A DNA stretch of 64,000 nucleotides, taken from the NCBI RefSeq assembly GCF_004535825.1, contig NZ_SGVY01000011.1, forward strand, positions 26,329 to 90,328, in the 5' to 3' direction. A model generated the notes under the pieces. The model ran no database searches. It had not been told where the DNA came from and saw only the letters and a program-made list of their open reading frames with translations. This DNA comes from Segatella hominis. Lineage in GTDB: Bacteria; Bacteroidota; Bacteroidia; Bacteroidales; Bacteroidaceae. A program made the position numbers and the translations under genes. The number at the start of each line of letters is the position of its first letter. Positions within the stretch are counted from its first letter, which is position 1. Of this stretch, positions 17,593 through 26,996 are shown piece by piece.

Positions 17593-18555
17593 ATGAAGTT
17601 GTGGATTTTTTTCAGGAAGTTTTCCTTGCCCTGTTCGCTGGTCATAGGAGCAGTGGGTTATTTGATTTTTGCATACGTTCCTTTCTTGGAACCATTGGGT
17701 GATGCGGTCGGACCTCATTTGGTCAGTCTGATGCCGGTTGTATTGTTTGCTTTGCTTTATGTTACGTTTTGTAAGATAGAAATAAAGGAAATGAAGCCTA
17801 AAGCCTGGCATTTTATATTGCAACTGATTAGAACTTCTTTGGCTTTGATGATGGTAGTACTCATCTTTGAGTTTGGTAACGACTATAATACGAAACTGAT
17901 ATTAGAGGGTGCTTTCATCTGTTTTATTTGTCCTACTGCAGCTGCTGTGGCTGTGGTAACAGAAAAATTGGGTGGATCTATCGGCTCGCTTACTACCTAT
18001 ACGGTGATAGCCAATATTTTCACGATGGTTATCATCCCTTCTCTTTTCCCGATGGTAGAAAAAGGTGCTGATGTATCCTTTCTTTATATGAGTTTGATGG
18101 TGTTTAGGAATGTGACTACGGTTTTGGTGGTGCCATTACTTTTAGCCCTATTGAGTCGCAGATTCTTGCCGAAGTTTGTGGATAAAGTAAAGAGCGTAAA
18201 AGATTTGGGATTTTATATGTGGTGCTTCAATCTGACGATTCTGATGGGCGAGACGGTGCGTAATATCCTTCATGCTACGGTATCCGGTTGGATTCTTGTT
18301 CTGCTTCTGATTGTTCCGCTTTTCGTCTGTCTGATCCAGTTTGCCATCGGTAAGGCGGTGGGACGCCATTTTGATGCGAGCATTAGTGCAGGACAGGCTT
18401 TAGGTCAGAAGAATACGATAGTGGGTATCTGGCTCACCCTTACTTTCCTGAATCCGTTGGCTGCCGTAGCTCCAGGTGCCTATGTGGTTTGGCAGAATTT
18501 AGTGAATGGTTGGCAGTTGTGGTATAAGGAGAAGTATGGTAAACTCAAGTGGTAA
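17593..18555 (+). CDS. Membrane transporter, BASS (bile acid:sodium symporter)-like
   Basis: This 320-residue protein is almost wholly hydrophobic, with 9-10 predicted membrane segments. It has features of the BASS superfamily: FICPTAAAVAVV near residue 115 and GQALGQKNTIVGIWL (about 271-285), followed by PLAAVAPGAYVVWQN. Members carry bile acids, pantoate or other organic anions with sodium; the substrate here is not known. I chose the ATG at 17593 because the promoter overlaps the longer reading frame. It is a single-gene unit between two hairpins. Confidence 0.7.
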   Translation: MKLWIFFRKFSLPCSLVIGAVGYLIFAYVPFLEPLGDAVGPHLVSLMPVVLFALLYVTFCKIEIKEMKPKAWHFILQLIRTSLALMMVVLIFEFGNDYNTKLILEGAFICFICPTAAAVAVVTEKLGGSIGSLTTYTVIANIFTMVIIPSLFPMVEKGADVSFLYMSLMVFRNVTTVLVVPLLLALLSRRFLPKFVDKVKSVKDLGFYMWCFNLTILMGETVRNILHATVSGWILVLLLIVPLFVCLIQFAIGKAVGRHFDASISAGQALGQKNTIVGIWLTLTFLNPLAAVAPGAYVVWQNLVNGWQLWYKEKYGKLKW

Positions 18556-18601
18556 AAAAGCATCTTAAGATACTCGTGAATGTATCTTAAGATGCTTTTT
18601 C
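18554..18601. terminator. Bidirectional terminator between transporter and luxS
   Basis: A perfect inverted repeat (AAAAGCATCTTAAGATA and its complement) with a ten-base loop has A residues before and T residues after, so it can act on both converging transcripts. Confidence 0.85.
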
Positions 18602-18630
18602 TATATTTCAGTCTTTGACTTTTCCTGATT

Positions 18631-19116
18631 CTAATCCTGTGTAGGATAAATCAAGTTTTCTTCCTTGATAACGTTCAAGACCTCTTCGAGATATTTCTTG
18701 GACTCGTATTTTGCCATAGGCAGGTCGTGGAGCAGATAGTTGCCGCAATCCTTGGCAGCCTGTCCAGGAATCTCGCCTTCGAAGTCTGCGATAAACTTGA
18801 AGGTGCGCTTCATCAACTCAACGATGTCCTTGCTTTCCAAGTCTCCTTTGACGAGGAGGTAATTACCTGTGAGACAACCCATCGGACCCCAATATACGAT
18901 GCGGTCTTTCCACTCTTCGTCATTGCGGAGATAGGTGGCAGCGAGGTGCTCGATCGTATGGATGGCACCGTTGTGGAGACAAGGCTCCTGATTAGGTACC
19001 TTCATGCGGATATCGAAAGTAGTGACAACTTCGTTTCCAATTTCGTCCTTACGGCTAACGTATATACCGCGGAGCAACTTGTTATGATTGATAGTAAAAC
19101 TTGGTATCTTGTTCAT
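18631..19116 (-). CDS. luxS: S-ribosylhomocysteine lyase (AI-2 synthase)
   Basis: This 161-residue enzyme splits S-ribosylhomocysteine into homocysteine and DPD, the precursor of the signal AI-2. The metal-binding motif HTIEH (about residues 53-57) is present, as are the Cys in GCLTGNY (near 80) and the third metal ligand region (KDCGNYL, near 122). It is a cytoplasmic metalloenzyme of the activated methyl cycle. It follows mtnN by 24 bases, so the two consecutive steps are encoded together. Confidence 0.96.
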   Translation of the reverse strand: MNKIPSFTINHNKLLRGIYVSRKDEIGNEVVTTFDIRMKVPNQEPCLHNGAIHTIEHLAATYLRNDEEWKDRIVYWGPMGCLTGNYLLVKGDLESKDIVELMKRTFKFIADFEGEIPGQAAKDCGNYLLHDLPMAKYESKKYLEEVLNVIKEENLIYPTQD

Positions 19117-19140
19117 AATTTCTAATTTGTCATTTCTAAT

Positions 19141-19839
19141 TTATAATTTCTCCAAGAATGCTTTGGTAACATTGAAAGAACCTTCTGCCATCTTAGCCCA
19201 GAAATCAAAATACATCTGCGCCTTGGTGTCCTTGAGAGGTACATCACTGATGATGCGGAAGGAGATGAAAGGAGTCTTGTATATATGGCAGGTCTGTGCA
19301 ATAGAACAGCTCTCCATATCGACAGCCATTGCATGAGGAAAGTGCTCCAGAATAGAGCGCATCTTCTCCTTGCTATCTACAAACCACTCTCCACTGACAA
19401 TCTGTCCTGCATGTATCTTAGGATGGATGTTGTCTGGAAGATGATTGATGTCAAGTGCCTTCTCTACATATTCCTTGGGAGTTTTAAAGGTGGCTGGCAT
19501 ACCCAAAATCTGTCCAAATTCACATTCATCGCCGCAATAAGCGTCATGATATACACACTCTGTAGCCACTACGACCTCGGTGACATTGAGGTTGATATCA
19601 GCTCCACCAGCAACACCGGATGAGATTACCAGGTCTGGATGGTAATTGTCTATCATTTCTACGGCACCGATGGTACTGTTTACCTTGCCGATGCCGCACT
19701 GTTGCATGACTACTTCATTGTTGCCAATCTTTCCAATCACGAAATCCTTGTGGTTCTTTCGCTCTGTCTGTGATTCTGTCAATAATGTCTTGAGTTGCGT
19801 GAACTCCTTGTCCATCGCAACGATAATTCCTATTTTCAT
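19141..19839 (-). CDS. mtnN: 5'-methylthioadenosine/S-adenosylhomocysteine nucleosidase
   Basis: This 232-residue enzyme removes adenine from S-adenosylhomocysteine and methylthioadenosine. Family motifs are MKIGIIVAMDKEF at the N-terminus, SSGVAGGAD (about 73-81), AVDMESCSIAQ (about 172-182) and ISDVPLKD (about 195-202, with the catalytic Asp). It supplies S-ribosylhomocysteine to LuxS, encoded directly downstream. Confidence 0.96.
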   Translation of the reverse strand: MKIGIIVAMDKEFTQLKTLLTESQTERKNHKDFVIGKIGNNEVVMQQCGIGKVNSTIGAVEMIDNYHPDLVISSGVAGGADINLNVTEVVVATECVYHDAYCGDECEFGQILGMPATFKTPKEYVEKALDINHLPDNIHPKIHAGQIVSGEWFVDSKEKMRSILEHFPHAMAVDMESCSIAQTCHIYKTPFISFRIISDVPLKDTKAQMYFDFWAKMAEGSFNVTKAFLEKL

Positions 19840-19891
19840 ATATTTATTGTAACTTTTCCGATTGAGAATTTGCCGATATTAAAATCGGCTG

Positions 19892-19899
19892 CAAAGTTA
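19892..19899 (-). promoter_or_regulatory. -7 element of the mtnN-luxS promoter
   Basis: TAACTTTG on the minus strand lies about 55 bases before the mtnN start. The leader contains a small hairpin (GCCGAT/ATCGGC, 19872-19889). No S-adenosylmethionine or S-adenosylhomocysteine riboswitch is recognisable. Confidence 0.5.
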
Positions 19900-19920
19900 C
19901 GAAAAATATCTGATAAAACC

Positions 19921-20613
19921 TTAGAAGTTAACACCAAAGTTGAGTAGCAGTCCTCCATTATGGGATGTGTCGAAGGTATCATGACAGATGTTTGCCAGAC
20001 CGATATCGTAGGTAAGGTCGGCATAGAACATATCGTATTGTATGCCACAACCCAGACGGAGTCCTCCATCTACCCGGCGGAAGTTCTCGTCATTAAATGA
20101 GTTTTGAGCTTCTCTCTGTTCGAAGTTCTTGATCTTTCCACCAACTCCTGAAGCGAAATATCCTCCAAAAAATGGTTGGAGAGAGAAGTGTGGATCGATA
20201 TTGTACTTATATTTCAGTACAAGTGGAATTTCAATGTAGTTGAGGTCGTAGGTCATCTTCTTGCCATTAGCCAAATTTTTCTTACCACCTTTCTCTGTAT
20301 AGAATAAGCCTCCTTCCAGATAAAGTGGCTGGGCATTTGAAAGTGCGACACCTGCCACAACTCCCACGTTGAGACCCGTCTGCCAATTTCCACCATCCAG
20401 TCTGCTATCATCCGAATTGACGTAAGAGAAAGAAGGACCAATCCTGAATCCAAAGTAGGAGTCAGGGAAATCATTGTCGTGACGGCCGTAGTCGAGATGA
20501 CCTGTTTGCTTGTTGTAATATCTGCTCTGTGTATAGTGTTGAGCTGAGGATGGCATTGCGATGAGCAAGAGAGCCATCAGGAGAAATGTAATCTTTTTCA
20601 TATTTTTCATCAA
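19921..20613 (-). CDS. Outer-membrane beta-barrel protein (porin-like family)
   Basis: This 230-residue protein has a signal peptide ending SSAQ (about residue 25). The remainder shows alternating polar and hydrophobic residues and strands of the Bacteroidota outer-membrane beta-barrel type: FGFRIGPSFSYVN, LNVGVVAGVAL, LEGGLFYTEKG, FGGYFASGVGG, LRLGCGIQYDM and a final aromatic FGVNF. An eight-strand barrel seems likely. Starts at M1, M2 or M5 are all possible. The function is not known. Confidence 0.8.
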   Translation of the reverse strand: MMKNMKKITFLLMALLLIAMPSSAQHYTQSRYYNKQTGHLDYGRHDNDFPDSYFGFRIGPSFSYVNSDDSRLDGGNWQTGLNVGVVAGVALSNAQPLYLEGGLFYTEKGGKKNLANGKKMTYDLNYIEIPLVLKYKYNIDPHFSLQPFFGGYFASGVGGKIKNFEQREAQNSFNDENFRRVDGGLRLGCGIQYDMFYADLTYDIGLANICHDTFDTSHNGGLLLNFGVNF

Positions 20614-20681
20614 TTTATTAGTTATACCTTATTATATATAAAGAGCTTTTTGTATGATATGAAACTCTTTTTCTGATGCTG

Positions 20682-20689
20682 CAAAAATA
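20682..20689 (-). promoter_or_regulatory. -7 element of the porin-like gene
   Basis: TATTTTTG followed by C on the minus strand, 69 bases upstream of the first ATG. Confidence 0.5.
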
Positions 20690-20850
20690 CGTATCTTTTC
20701 TCATGTTGCAATTAGAGAATCCCTAAAAGAAAAGGGAAATTCCCTATTATAATGGGTAATACCATCTTCTACAGATCCATTTCAGGCAAGTCTGAATGCT
20801 TCTTAAGTTATTTCTTTAACACTAAAAATAGCAAAAACTACCTTTTTTAT

Positions 20851-20881
20851 TTTGTATTGTCTTCATTTTGCACTATCTTTG
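20851..20881 (+). promoter_or_regulatory. Promoter of the yfhO-like operon
   Basis: TTTG (20851-20854) and TATCTTTG (20874-20881) are separated by 19 bases, 29 bases upstream of the start codon. Confidence 0.7.
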
Positions 20882-20910
20882 CAGTCAAAATATAAACGTT
20901 TATAGAAATA

Positions 20911-23406
20911 ATGAAATTTTTGAAGAAGTATCTACTGGATATTCTGGTAGTAATCGTATTTGCAGTTGTCTCCTTTGTTTATTTCATGCCAGCCGACATG
21001 GACGGGCGCATCCTGTTCCGTCATGATGCTGCAGCAGGCAAGGGACTGGGACATGAAAAGGAACTTTTCCAGCAACAGACTGGCGAGGTGACCCGTTGGA
21101 CAAACTCTGTTTTTGGCGGAATGCCAACTTATCAGATGTCACCATCTTATGAGAGTGGTACTGTTTTGCAGCAGGCTGTCAATGCCTATCATCTCTGGTT
21201 GCCTGATTATGTATGGTATGTTTTTGCATACCTCTTAGGATTCTATATCCTGTTGAGAGCCTTTAACTTCCGACAGTCATTAGCAGCATTGGGATCTATC
21301 ATCTGGGCTTTTTCGTCCTATTTCTTCATCATCATTGCTGCCGGACACATCTGGAAAGTGATGGCTTTGGCTTATTTGCCTCCTATGATTGCAGGTGTCG
21401 TATTGGCTTATCGTGGTAAATATTTGTGGGGATTGCTCGTTACTGCTATCTTTGCAGCCTTTGAAGTCAATGCCAACCACGTGCAGATGACTTATTATTA
21501 CCTCTTTATCATCTTCTTTATGCTTCTCGCATTCTTGTGGGATGCCTATAAGAAGAAGGAAATGGCTCGCTTCGGTAAGGCTACTGCGGCTTGTATCGTG
21601 GGTGCCGCCATCGGTATATCGCTCAATCTTTCCAACCTGTATCATACTTGGCAGTACGGTCAGGAGTCTATGCGTGGAAAGAGTGAACTGGTGAAGAAAA
21701 ACGCTGCTAACCAGACCAATAGCGGTTTGGATAGAGACTATATTACCCAGTGGAGTTATGGTATTGACGAGACTTGGACGCTCATGATTCCGGATGCAAA
21801 GGGTGGTGCTTCTGTTCCTTTGGCACAGAACACAAAGGCAATGGAAAAAGCGGATCCTAACTTTGTACAGATTTATCAGCAACTCGGACAGTATTGGGGC
21901 AACCAGCCTGGAACAAGCGGTCCTGTATATGTAGGCGCTTTCGTCTGTATGCTCTTCATCTTGGGCTTATTCATTGTGAAGGGACCGATGAAGTGGGCTT
22001 TGTTGGCGGCGACCATCCTCAGTGTACTTCTCTCATGGGGTAGAAACTTCATGCCGTTTACGGATTTCTTCTTGGATTACGTTCCGATGTATGCCAAATT
22101 CAGGACGGTGGCTTCCATCCTTGTGATTGCTGAGTTTACCATTCCTCTGTTGGCGATGATGGCACTCAAGAAGATCGTGGATGAACCGGAAATATTGACT
22201 ACCAAGGCCAAACTCGTTTATGCAAGTTTCGGACTGACAGCAGGTTTCTGTCTCCTCTTTGCCTTGGCACCAGGCCTGTTCTTCTCAGATTTCGTGTCTG
22301 CACAGGAACTTCAGGCTTTGCAGCAGCTTCCTGCAGAATATCAGGGACCTATCATCAGCAATCTGACTGAAATCAGAAAGGGTATCTTTACTTCCGATTG
22401 TTGGCGTTCTTTCTGGGTTATCGTCATTGGCTCGGCCTTCCTCTTCCTTTATAAGATGAAGAAGTTGGGCAAGGAGTTTATGATTGCTGGTATTGCAGTA
22501 CTCTGTCTGGTAGATATGTGGATGGTCAACAAGCGTTATCTCTATGATGATATGTTCGTGGAGAAGAGCGTGCGTGATACTCCACAGCAAATGACTGAGA
22601 CCGATAAGATGATCTGCAGAGACAAGTCGCTTGATTATCGTGTACTCAATATGGCATCCAATACCTTCAATGAGAACGAAACTTCATATTATCATAAGAG
22701 CGTTGGTGGTTATCATCCAGCCAAACTCCGTCGTTATGCGGAGATGATAGAAGCTTATATCTCTCCAGAGATGCAGAAGGCGATGAAGGCTGTAGCTGAG
22801 GCTGGTGGTGACATGACGAAGGTGAATGGCGACAGCATATTCCCTGTGCTCAATATGCTCAACACGAAGTACTTCATCATGCCTTTGCAGGGTGGACAGA
22901 CTGTGCCTGTGCAGAATCTTTATGCCTATGGCAATGCTTGGTTTGTTGATAAGGTAAGCTATGCAGAAAATGCCAATGAGGAGATTGATAAGGTAGGAAA
23001 GATCAATTTGCGACATGAAGCTGTAGCTGATGCGAAGTTCAAGCAGCAGCTCGGTGAAAGTGTGCCTCAGGATGATACTTCTATTGTTAAGTTGACTCAA
23101 TATAAGCCAAATAATCTGACTTATGAGGTTACTTCCAACAAGGGTGGTGTCATCGTGTTCTCTGAAATATATTATCCTGGTTGGACGGCTACGATAGACG
23201 GACAGCCTGCAGAATTGGGCAGAGTGAATTATATCTTGCGTGCCCTGAATGTAAAACCGGGGACTCACAAGGTGGTACTTGATTTCCACCCTACATCCCT
23301 GAAGACAACAGAGACCATTGCTTATGTCGGCTACGGTGTACTGTTGATTCTCTTGCTCGCAGGTTTATTCTTTGAATGGAAGAAAAATAAAGTAACAGAA
23401 AAATAA
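20911..23406 (+). CDS. YfhO-family membrane protein (GT-C-like)
   Basis: This 831-residue protein has about twelve hydrophobic segments between residues 5 and 540, a soluble region of about 240 residues, and a last membrane helix close to the C-terminus. This is the layout of YfhO proteins, which are thought to act in glycosylation of envelope polymers such as lipoteichoic acid in Firmicutes. An early Asp-rich loop (RHDAAAGKG, about 34-42) and the beta-rich C-terminal segment (VVFSEIYYPGWTATIDG) fit the family. The substrate in Bacteroidota is not known. The next gene starts five bases after its stop, so the two are probably translated together. Confidence 0.85.
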   Translation: MKFLKKYLLDILVVIVFAVVSFVYFMPADMDGRILFRHDAAAGKGLGHEKELFQQQTGEVTRWTNSVFGGMPTYQMSPSYESGTVLQQAVNAYHLWLPDYVWYVFAYLLGFYILLRAFNFRQSLAALGSIIWAFSSYFFIIIAAGHIWKVMALAYLPPMIAGVVLAYRGKYLWGLLVTAIFAAFEVNANHVQMTYYYLFIIFFMLLAFLWDAYKKKEMARFGKATAACIVGAAIGISLNLSNLYHTWQYGQESMRGKSELVKKNAANQTNSGLDRDYITQWSYGIDETWTLMIPDAKGGASVPLAQNTKAMEKADPNFVQIYQQLGQYWGNQPGTSGPVYVGAFVCMLFILGLFIVKGPMKWALLAATILSVLLSWGRNFMPFTDFFLDYVPMYAKFRTVASILVIAEFTIPLLAMMALKKIVDEPEILTTKAKLVYASFGLTAGFCLLFALAPGLFFSDFVSAQELQALQQLPAEYQGPIISNLTEIRKGIFTSDCWRSFWVIVIGSAFLFLYKMKKLGKEFMIAGIAVLCLVDMWMVNKRYLYDDMFVEKSVRDTPQQMTETDKMICRDKSLDYRVLNMASNTFNENETSYYHKSVGGYHPAKLRRYAEMIEAYISPEMQKAMKAVAEAGGDMTKVNGDSIFPVLNMLNTKYFIMPLQGGQTVPVQNLYAYGNAWFVDKVSYAENANEEIDKVGKINLRHEAVADAKFKQQLGESVPQDDTSIVKLTQYKPNNLTYEVTSNKGGVIVFSEIYYPGWTATIDGQPAELGRVNYILRALNVKPGTHKVVLDFHPTSLKTTETIAYVGYGVLLILLLAGLFFEWKKNKVTEK

Positions 23407-23411
23407 GCAAT

Positions 23412-24266
23412 ATGGACTTTAGAACGGAAGTGAACATAGAAAAGGCTGACTTTGAGATACAGCCTTCTGACAGACTGCTTTTCGTGGGCAGTTGTTTTGC
23501 GGATCATCTCGGCAATCGTTTTGTCGAGAATCGCTTCCGTGCCATGGTCAATCCATACGGAGTCATGTACAATCCTACGAGCGTATATCACTCTGTGGAC
23601 CGGTATCTCAAGGGGGAACCTTGTACTGCAGGTTTGAAAGCTGGTACTGAATATAAGAACCAAGACCGAAAAGTGGATGTGGCTGTCTTTACGCTCGGAA
23701 CCAATCATGTATATATCCTGAAGGAAACGGGTGAAGTGGTGGATAACTGCCAGAAGCGTCCGCAACGCCTGTTTGAAGAAAAGGAATTGAGTGTGGGTGA
23801 ATGCGTGGTAGAACTTTCCAAGGCGGTTTTGGCATTGCTCGGTCAAGAAGTCAGGCACATCATCGTGACGGTGAGTCCTATCCGTTACCAGAAATATGGA
23901 TTCCATGGCAGTCAACTTTCCAAGGCCACGCTTCTTTTAGCGGCAGATATACTTTGCCAGCGCTTTCCAGAAGTGGTGCGCTATTTCCCTGCCTATGAAA
24001 TTCTCTGTGACGAACTGAGAGATTATCGCTTTTACAAGGAAGATATGCTTCATCCGAGCGAACTTGCCGTGGAATATATCTGGCAGAAGTTCCAAATGGC
24101 TTACTTTGGCAAGACTGCCGAGGACTTTTTAGAGGAATGGAAACCTATCCGTGAAGCCCTTGGACACCGACCTTTCAATCCAGAGAGTGAGGAATACAAG
24201 AAGTTTCTTGCCAATGCACAGGAAAAAGAACGGAAATTCATGGAAAAGTACCAGTTGGGGAAATGA
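23412..24266 (+). CDS. GSCFA-domain protein
   Basis: This 284-residue protein carries the motif that names the family, GSCFA (about residues 26-30), near its N-terminus. Other segments are MVNPYGVMYNP (about 50-60) and VTVSPIRY (near 160), and DMLHPSELAVEYIW (about 213-226), which looks like the distal D-x-x-H block of SGNH-type hydrolases. The family is thus probably an SGNH-like esterase or acyltransferase, but its reaction is not established. It has no signal peptide. It is in one operon with the yfhO-like gene and 39 bases upstream of murF-alr, so a role in cell-envelope polymer modification is plausible. Confidence 0.85.
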   Translation: MDFRTEVNIEKADFEIQPSDRLLFVGSCFADHLGNRFVENRFRAMVNPYGVMYNPTSVYHSVDRYLKGEPCTAGLKAGTEYKNQDRKVDVAVFTLGTNHVYILKETGEVVDNCQKRPQRLFEEKELSVGECVVELSKAVLALLGQEVRHIIVTVSPIRYQKYGFHGSQLSKATLLLAADILCQRFPEVVRYFPAYEILCDELRDYRFYKEDMLHPSELAVEYIWQKFQMAYFGKTAEDFLEEWKPIREALGHRPFNPESEEYKKFLANAQEKERKFMEKYQLGK

Positions 24267-24305
24267 CATGATTATCTCATATAGAATATTTTAAAAAGTA
24301 AGATA

Positions 24306-26783
24306 ATGACTTATACTATCGAAAAGGTAACCACACTGATAGGTGCGCGTCGCTATGGAGACAAGGATACGAATATCGGTTTCATATTGACCGATAGCCG
24401 TTCACTCTGTTTCCCAGAGGAAACTCTGTTCTTCGCCTTGAAGTCAGAGCGTAATGATGGTCACAACTACATTCCTGAGTTGTATCGTCGTGGTGTTAGA
24501 AATTTCGTAGTTACTAATGTTCCTAAAGGATATGCTTCTGACTATCCGGAAGCTAATTTCCTGAAGGTGGTTAATACGCTGGAAGCTCTCCAGCGTCTGG
24601 CAGAGCGCCATCGTGATGAATTTAATATTCCTATCGTGGGCATTACTGGTTCCAATGGTAAGACTATGGTCAAGGAATGGCTTCATCAGTTGCTTTCTCC
24701 AAATATGTTTGTCACCCGCAGTCCGCGCAGCTACAATTCTCAGATAGGTGTGCCTTTGTCTGTATGGTTGATGAACGAGCAGACTGAGGTTGGTGTCTTT
24801 GAAGCTGGTATCAGTCAGCCAGGCGAGATGCTTGCTCTTCGTGACATTATTCAGCCAACGATAGCCGTGCTTACTTATTTGGGTTCTGCGCATCAGGAGA
24901 ATTTCGAGTCTTTGGAGGCTAAGTGTCGTGAGAAGATCATTCTTTTCCATGATGCAGAAACTATCGTCTATAATGGTGATGATGAAATTGTTGCCAGGGT
25001 GGTAGGCGAATATCATGATTACAAGGGTGAAAAACTGTATTGGTCCTTGAAGGATTCTGCTGCTCCTTTCTATGTGAAAAATATAGAGAAGAAGGGTAAT
25101 CTGTCTATTATTACCTATATATATAAAGGTGAAGAGGATAGCTATTCTCTACCTTTTATTGATGAGGCTTCTGTCACCAATTCTATTATAGCGGCAGTTG
25201 TTTCCCGTAAGTTGGGGTTGACTGCAGAGGAAGTGGATAAGCGTATGTCACTTCTTGAACCGGTAGCTATGCGATTGGAAGTCAAGGAAGGACAGCATGG
25301 TTGCACTTTGATCAATGACAGTTATAACTCAGACATCAATTCACTCGATATTGCTCTCGACTTTATGAGTCGCCGTCCAGATCATAAGGGTCGCCGTCAT
25401 ACGTTGATACTCAGTGATATCTTCCAGAGCGGTGAAAATCCTAAGGACTTGTACAAAGAGGTCTCTGACTTATGCCGTAAGCGTGGTGTGGTCAAATTCA
25501 TCGGTGTCGGTCCGCAGTTGTATGAACAGAGTGATGAGATTCAGATTTCAGAGAAATTCTTCTTCCGTAATATTGAGGACTTTATCAAGAGTGAGGTGTT
25601 CGCTTCCTTGCGCGATGAGGTCATCCTGCTGAAGGGTGCCCGTCAGTTTGGCTTTGACCAGTTGACTGAATTACTCGTGAAAAAGGTGCATGAAACCACA
25701 TTGGAGGTAAATCTGAATGCAGTAGTGGCCAATCTGAACTATTACCGTTCGTTCATGAAACCAGAGACCAAGTTGGTATGCATGATCAAGGCGGATGGTT
25801 ATGGAGCCGGAGCGGTAGAAATCGCCAAGACATTGCAGGATCATCGTGTGGATTATCTTGCCGTAGCAGTAGCCGATGAAGGTGTTACGCTTCGCAAGAA
25901 TGGTATTACGAGCAATATCATGATTATGAATCCGGAGATGACAGCCTTCAAGACCATGTTCGACTATGATTTGGAACCAGAGGTTTATTCTTTCCGTATT
26001 CTGGATGCGCTGATCAAGGCTGCAGAGAAAGAAGGTGTTACTGGTTTCCCTGTACATATCAAGTTGGATACAGGTATGCACCGTCTGGGCTTTGATCCGG
26101 AAAATGATATGGAGGAATTGATAGCACGACTGAAACATCAGAATGCCATCATACCACGAAGTGTGTTCTCGCATTTTGTAGGTAGTGATGATGATTCCTT
26201 CGATGCGTTCTCTGCCCAGCAGTTCGCATTGTTTGATAAGGGTAGCAAGCAGTTGCAGGCTGCCTTCGATCATAAGATATTGCGCCATATCTGCAATTCT
26301 GCAGGTATAGAGCATTTCCCTGACAGACAGTTGGATATGTGTCGCTTGGGATTAGGACTTTATGGTATCAATTCCCGCAACAACAAGACCATCAACTGTG
26401 TAAGTACCCTGAAGACGACTATCCTGCAGATGCATCACATCAAGGCAGGGGAGAGTATCGGCTACAGTCGCAGGACCATTCTGGATAAGGACAGTGTGAT
26501 AGCAGCCATTCCAATCGGTTATGCTGATGGTTTGAACCGTCATCTCGGTAACCGCCACGCTTATTGTCTGGTCAATGGTCAGAAAGCAGAGTATGTGGGT
26601 AACATCTGTATGGATGTAGCCATGATCGATGTGACAGGCATAGATTGCAAGGAAGGTGACAGTGTGGAAATCTTTGGAGAGCAATTGCCAGTGCAAACGC
26701 TCAGTGAAATTCTCGACACGATACCTTATGAGGTGCTGACTACGATCAGTAATCGTGTGAAGAGAGTGTATTATCAGGATTAA
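24306..26783 (+). CDS. murF-alr: Bifunctional MurF ligase / alanine racemase
   Basis: This 825-residue protein has two enzymes in one chain, a fusion usual in Bacteroidota. The N-terminal half (about 1-455) is MurF, which joins D-Ala-D-Ala to the UDP-MurNAc-tripeptide: ATP loop GITGSNGKTMVKE (about 112-124) and LINDSYNSDINS (near 338). The C-terminal half (about 458-825) is a PLP-dependent alanine racemase: PLP lysine in MIKADGYGAG (about 494-503) and the catalytic Tyr region GESIGYSRRT (near 720). Together they make D-alanine and use its dipeptide in peptidoglycan precursor synthesis in the cytoplasm. Ddl, the enzyme between, is encoded elsewhere. Confidence 0.96.
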   Translation: MTYTIEKVTTLIGARRYGDKDTNIGFILTDSRSLCFPEETLFFALKSERNDGHNYIPELYRRGVRNFVVTNVPKGYASDYPEANFLKVVNTLEALQRLAERHRDEFNIPIVGITGSNGKTMVKEWLHQLLSPNMFVTRSPRSYNSQIGVPLSVWLMNEQTEVGVFEAGISQPGEMLALRDIIQPTIAVLTYLGSAHQENFESLEAKCREKIILFHDAETIVYNGDDEIVARVVGEYHDYKGEKLYWSLKDSAAPFYVKNIEKKGNLSIITYIYKGEEDSYSLPFIDEASVTNSIIAAVVSRKLGLTAEEVDKRMSLLEPVAMRLEVKEGQHGCTLINDSYNSDINSLDIALDFMSRRPDHKGRRHTLILSDIFQSGENPKDLYKEVSDLCRKRGVVKFIGVGPQLYEQSDEIQISEKFFFRNIEDFIKSEVFASLRDEVILLKGARQFGFDQLTELLVKKVHETTLEVNLNAVVANLNYYRSFMKPETKLVCMIKADGYGAGAVEIAKTLQDHRVDYLAVAVADEGVTLRKNGITSNIMIMNPEMTAFKTMFDYDLEPEVYSFRILDALIKAAEKEGVTGFPVHIKLDTGMHRLGFDPENDMEELIARLKHQNAIIPRSVFSHFVGSDDDSFDAFSAQQFALFDKGSKQLQAAFDHKILRHICNSAGIEHFPDRQLDMCRLGLGLYGINSRNNKTINCVSTLKTTILQMHHIKAGESIGYSRRTILDKDSVIAAIPIGYADGLNRHLGNRHAYCLVNGQKAEYVGNICMDVAMIDVTGIDCKEGDSVEIFGEQLPVQTLSEILDTIPYEVLTTISNRVKRVYYQD

Positions 26784-26823
26784 ACAGAGGCGAAAATCTG
26801 TTGAAAATGTACAAAATCATATC

Positions 26824-26858
26824 AATCCCATCCGAAAATATCGGGTGGGATTCTTTTT
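26824..26858 (+). terminator. Terminator after murF-alr
   Basis: AATCCCATCCGA pairs with TCGGGTGGGATT (one G-U pair) and is followed by CTTTTTT. Confidence 0.8.
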
Positions 26859-26884
26859 TAAGTAATATTTTTAATGAAAACGTA

Positions 26885-26913
26885 TTGATTTTAAAGAAAA
26901 AAGCGTATCTTTG
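26885..26913 (+). promoter_or_regulatory. Promoter of the uronate operon (PTS IIC, kduI, exuT)
   Basis: TTG (26885-26887) and TATCTTTG (26906-26913) are 18 bases apart. A leader of about 80 bases follows. No operator palindrome stands out. Confidence 0.65.
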
Positions 26914-26996
26914 TGCCCATAAAACTTGAAACAAATCAATGTTGCACCTTTATATGGGTGCCCAAAATTATTAACTAACATTCATTAAAAATTAAA

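Larger units (their letters stand above)
20614..20910. other. Divergent promoter region between porin-like gene and yfhO-like gene
   Basis: No gene is seen. It holds the -7 element of the porin-like gene on the minus strand (20682-20689) and the promoter of the yfhO-like gene on the plus strand (20851-20881). The leader of the porin-like gene has the string TATATATAATAAGG, which also occurs in the leader repeats at 14.8 and 15.07 kb. Confidence 0.5.

Noticed and set aside
19872-19889. Small hairpin in the mtnN-luxS leader as a possible riboswitch.
   Set aside because: Six base pairs and no conserved aptamer features of the S-adenosylmethionine or S-adenosylhomocysteine classes.
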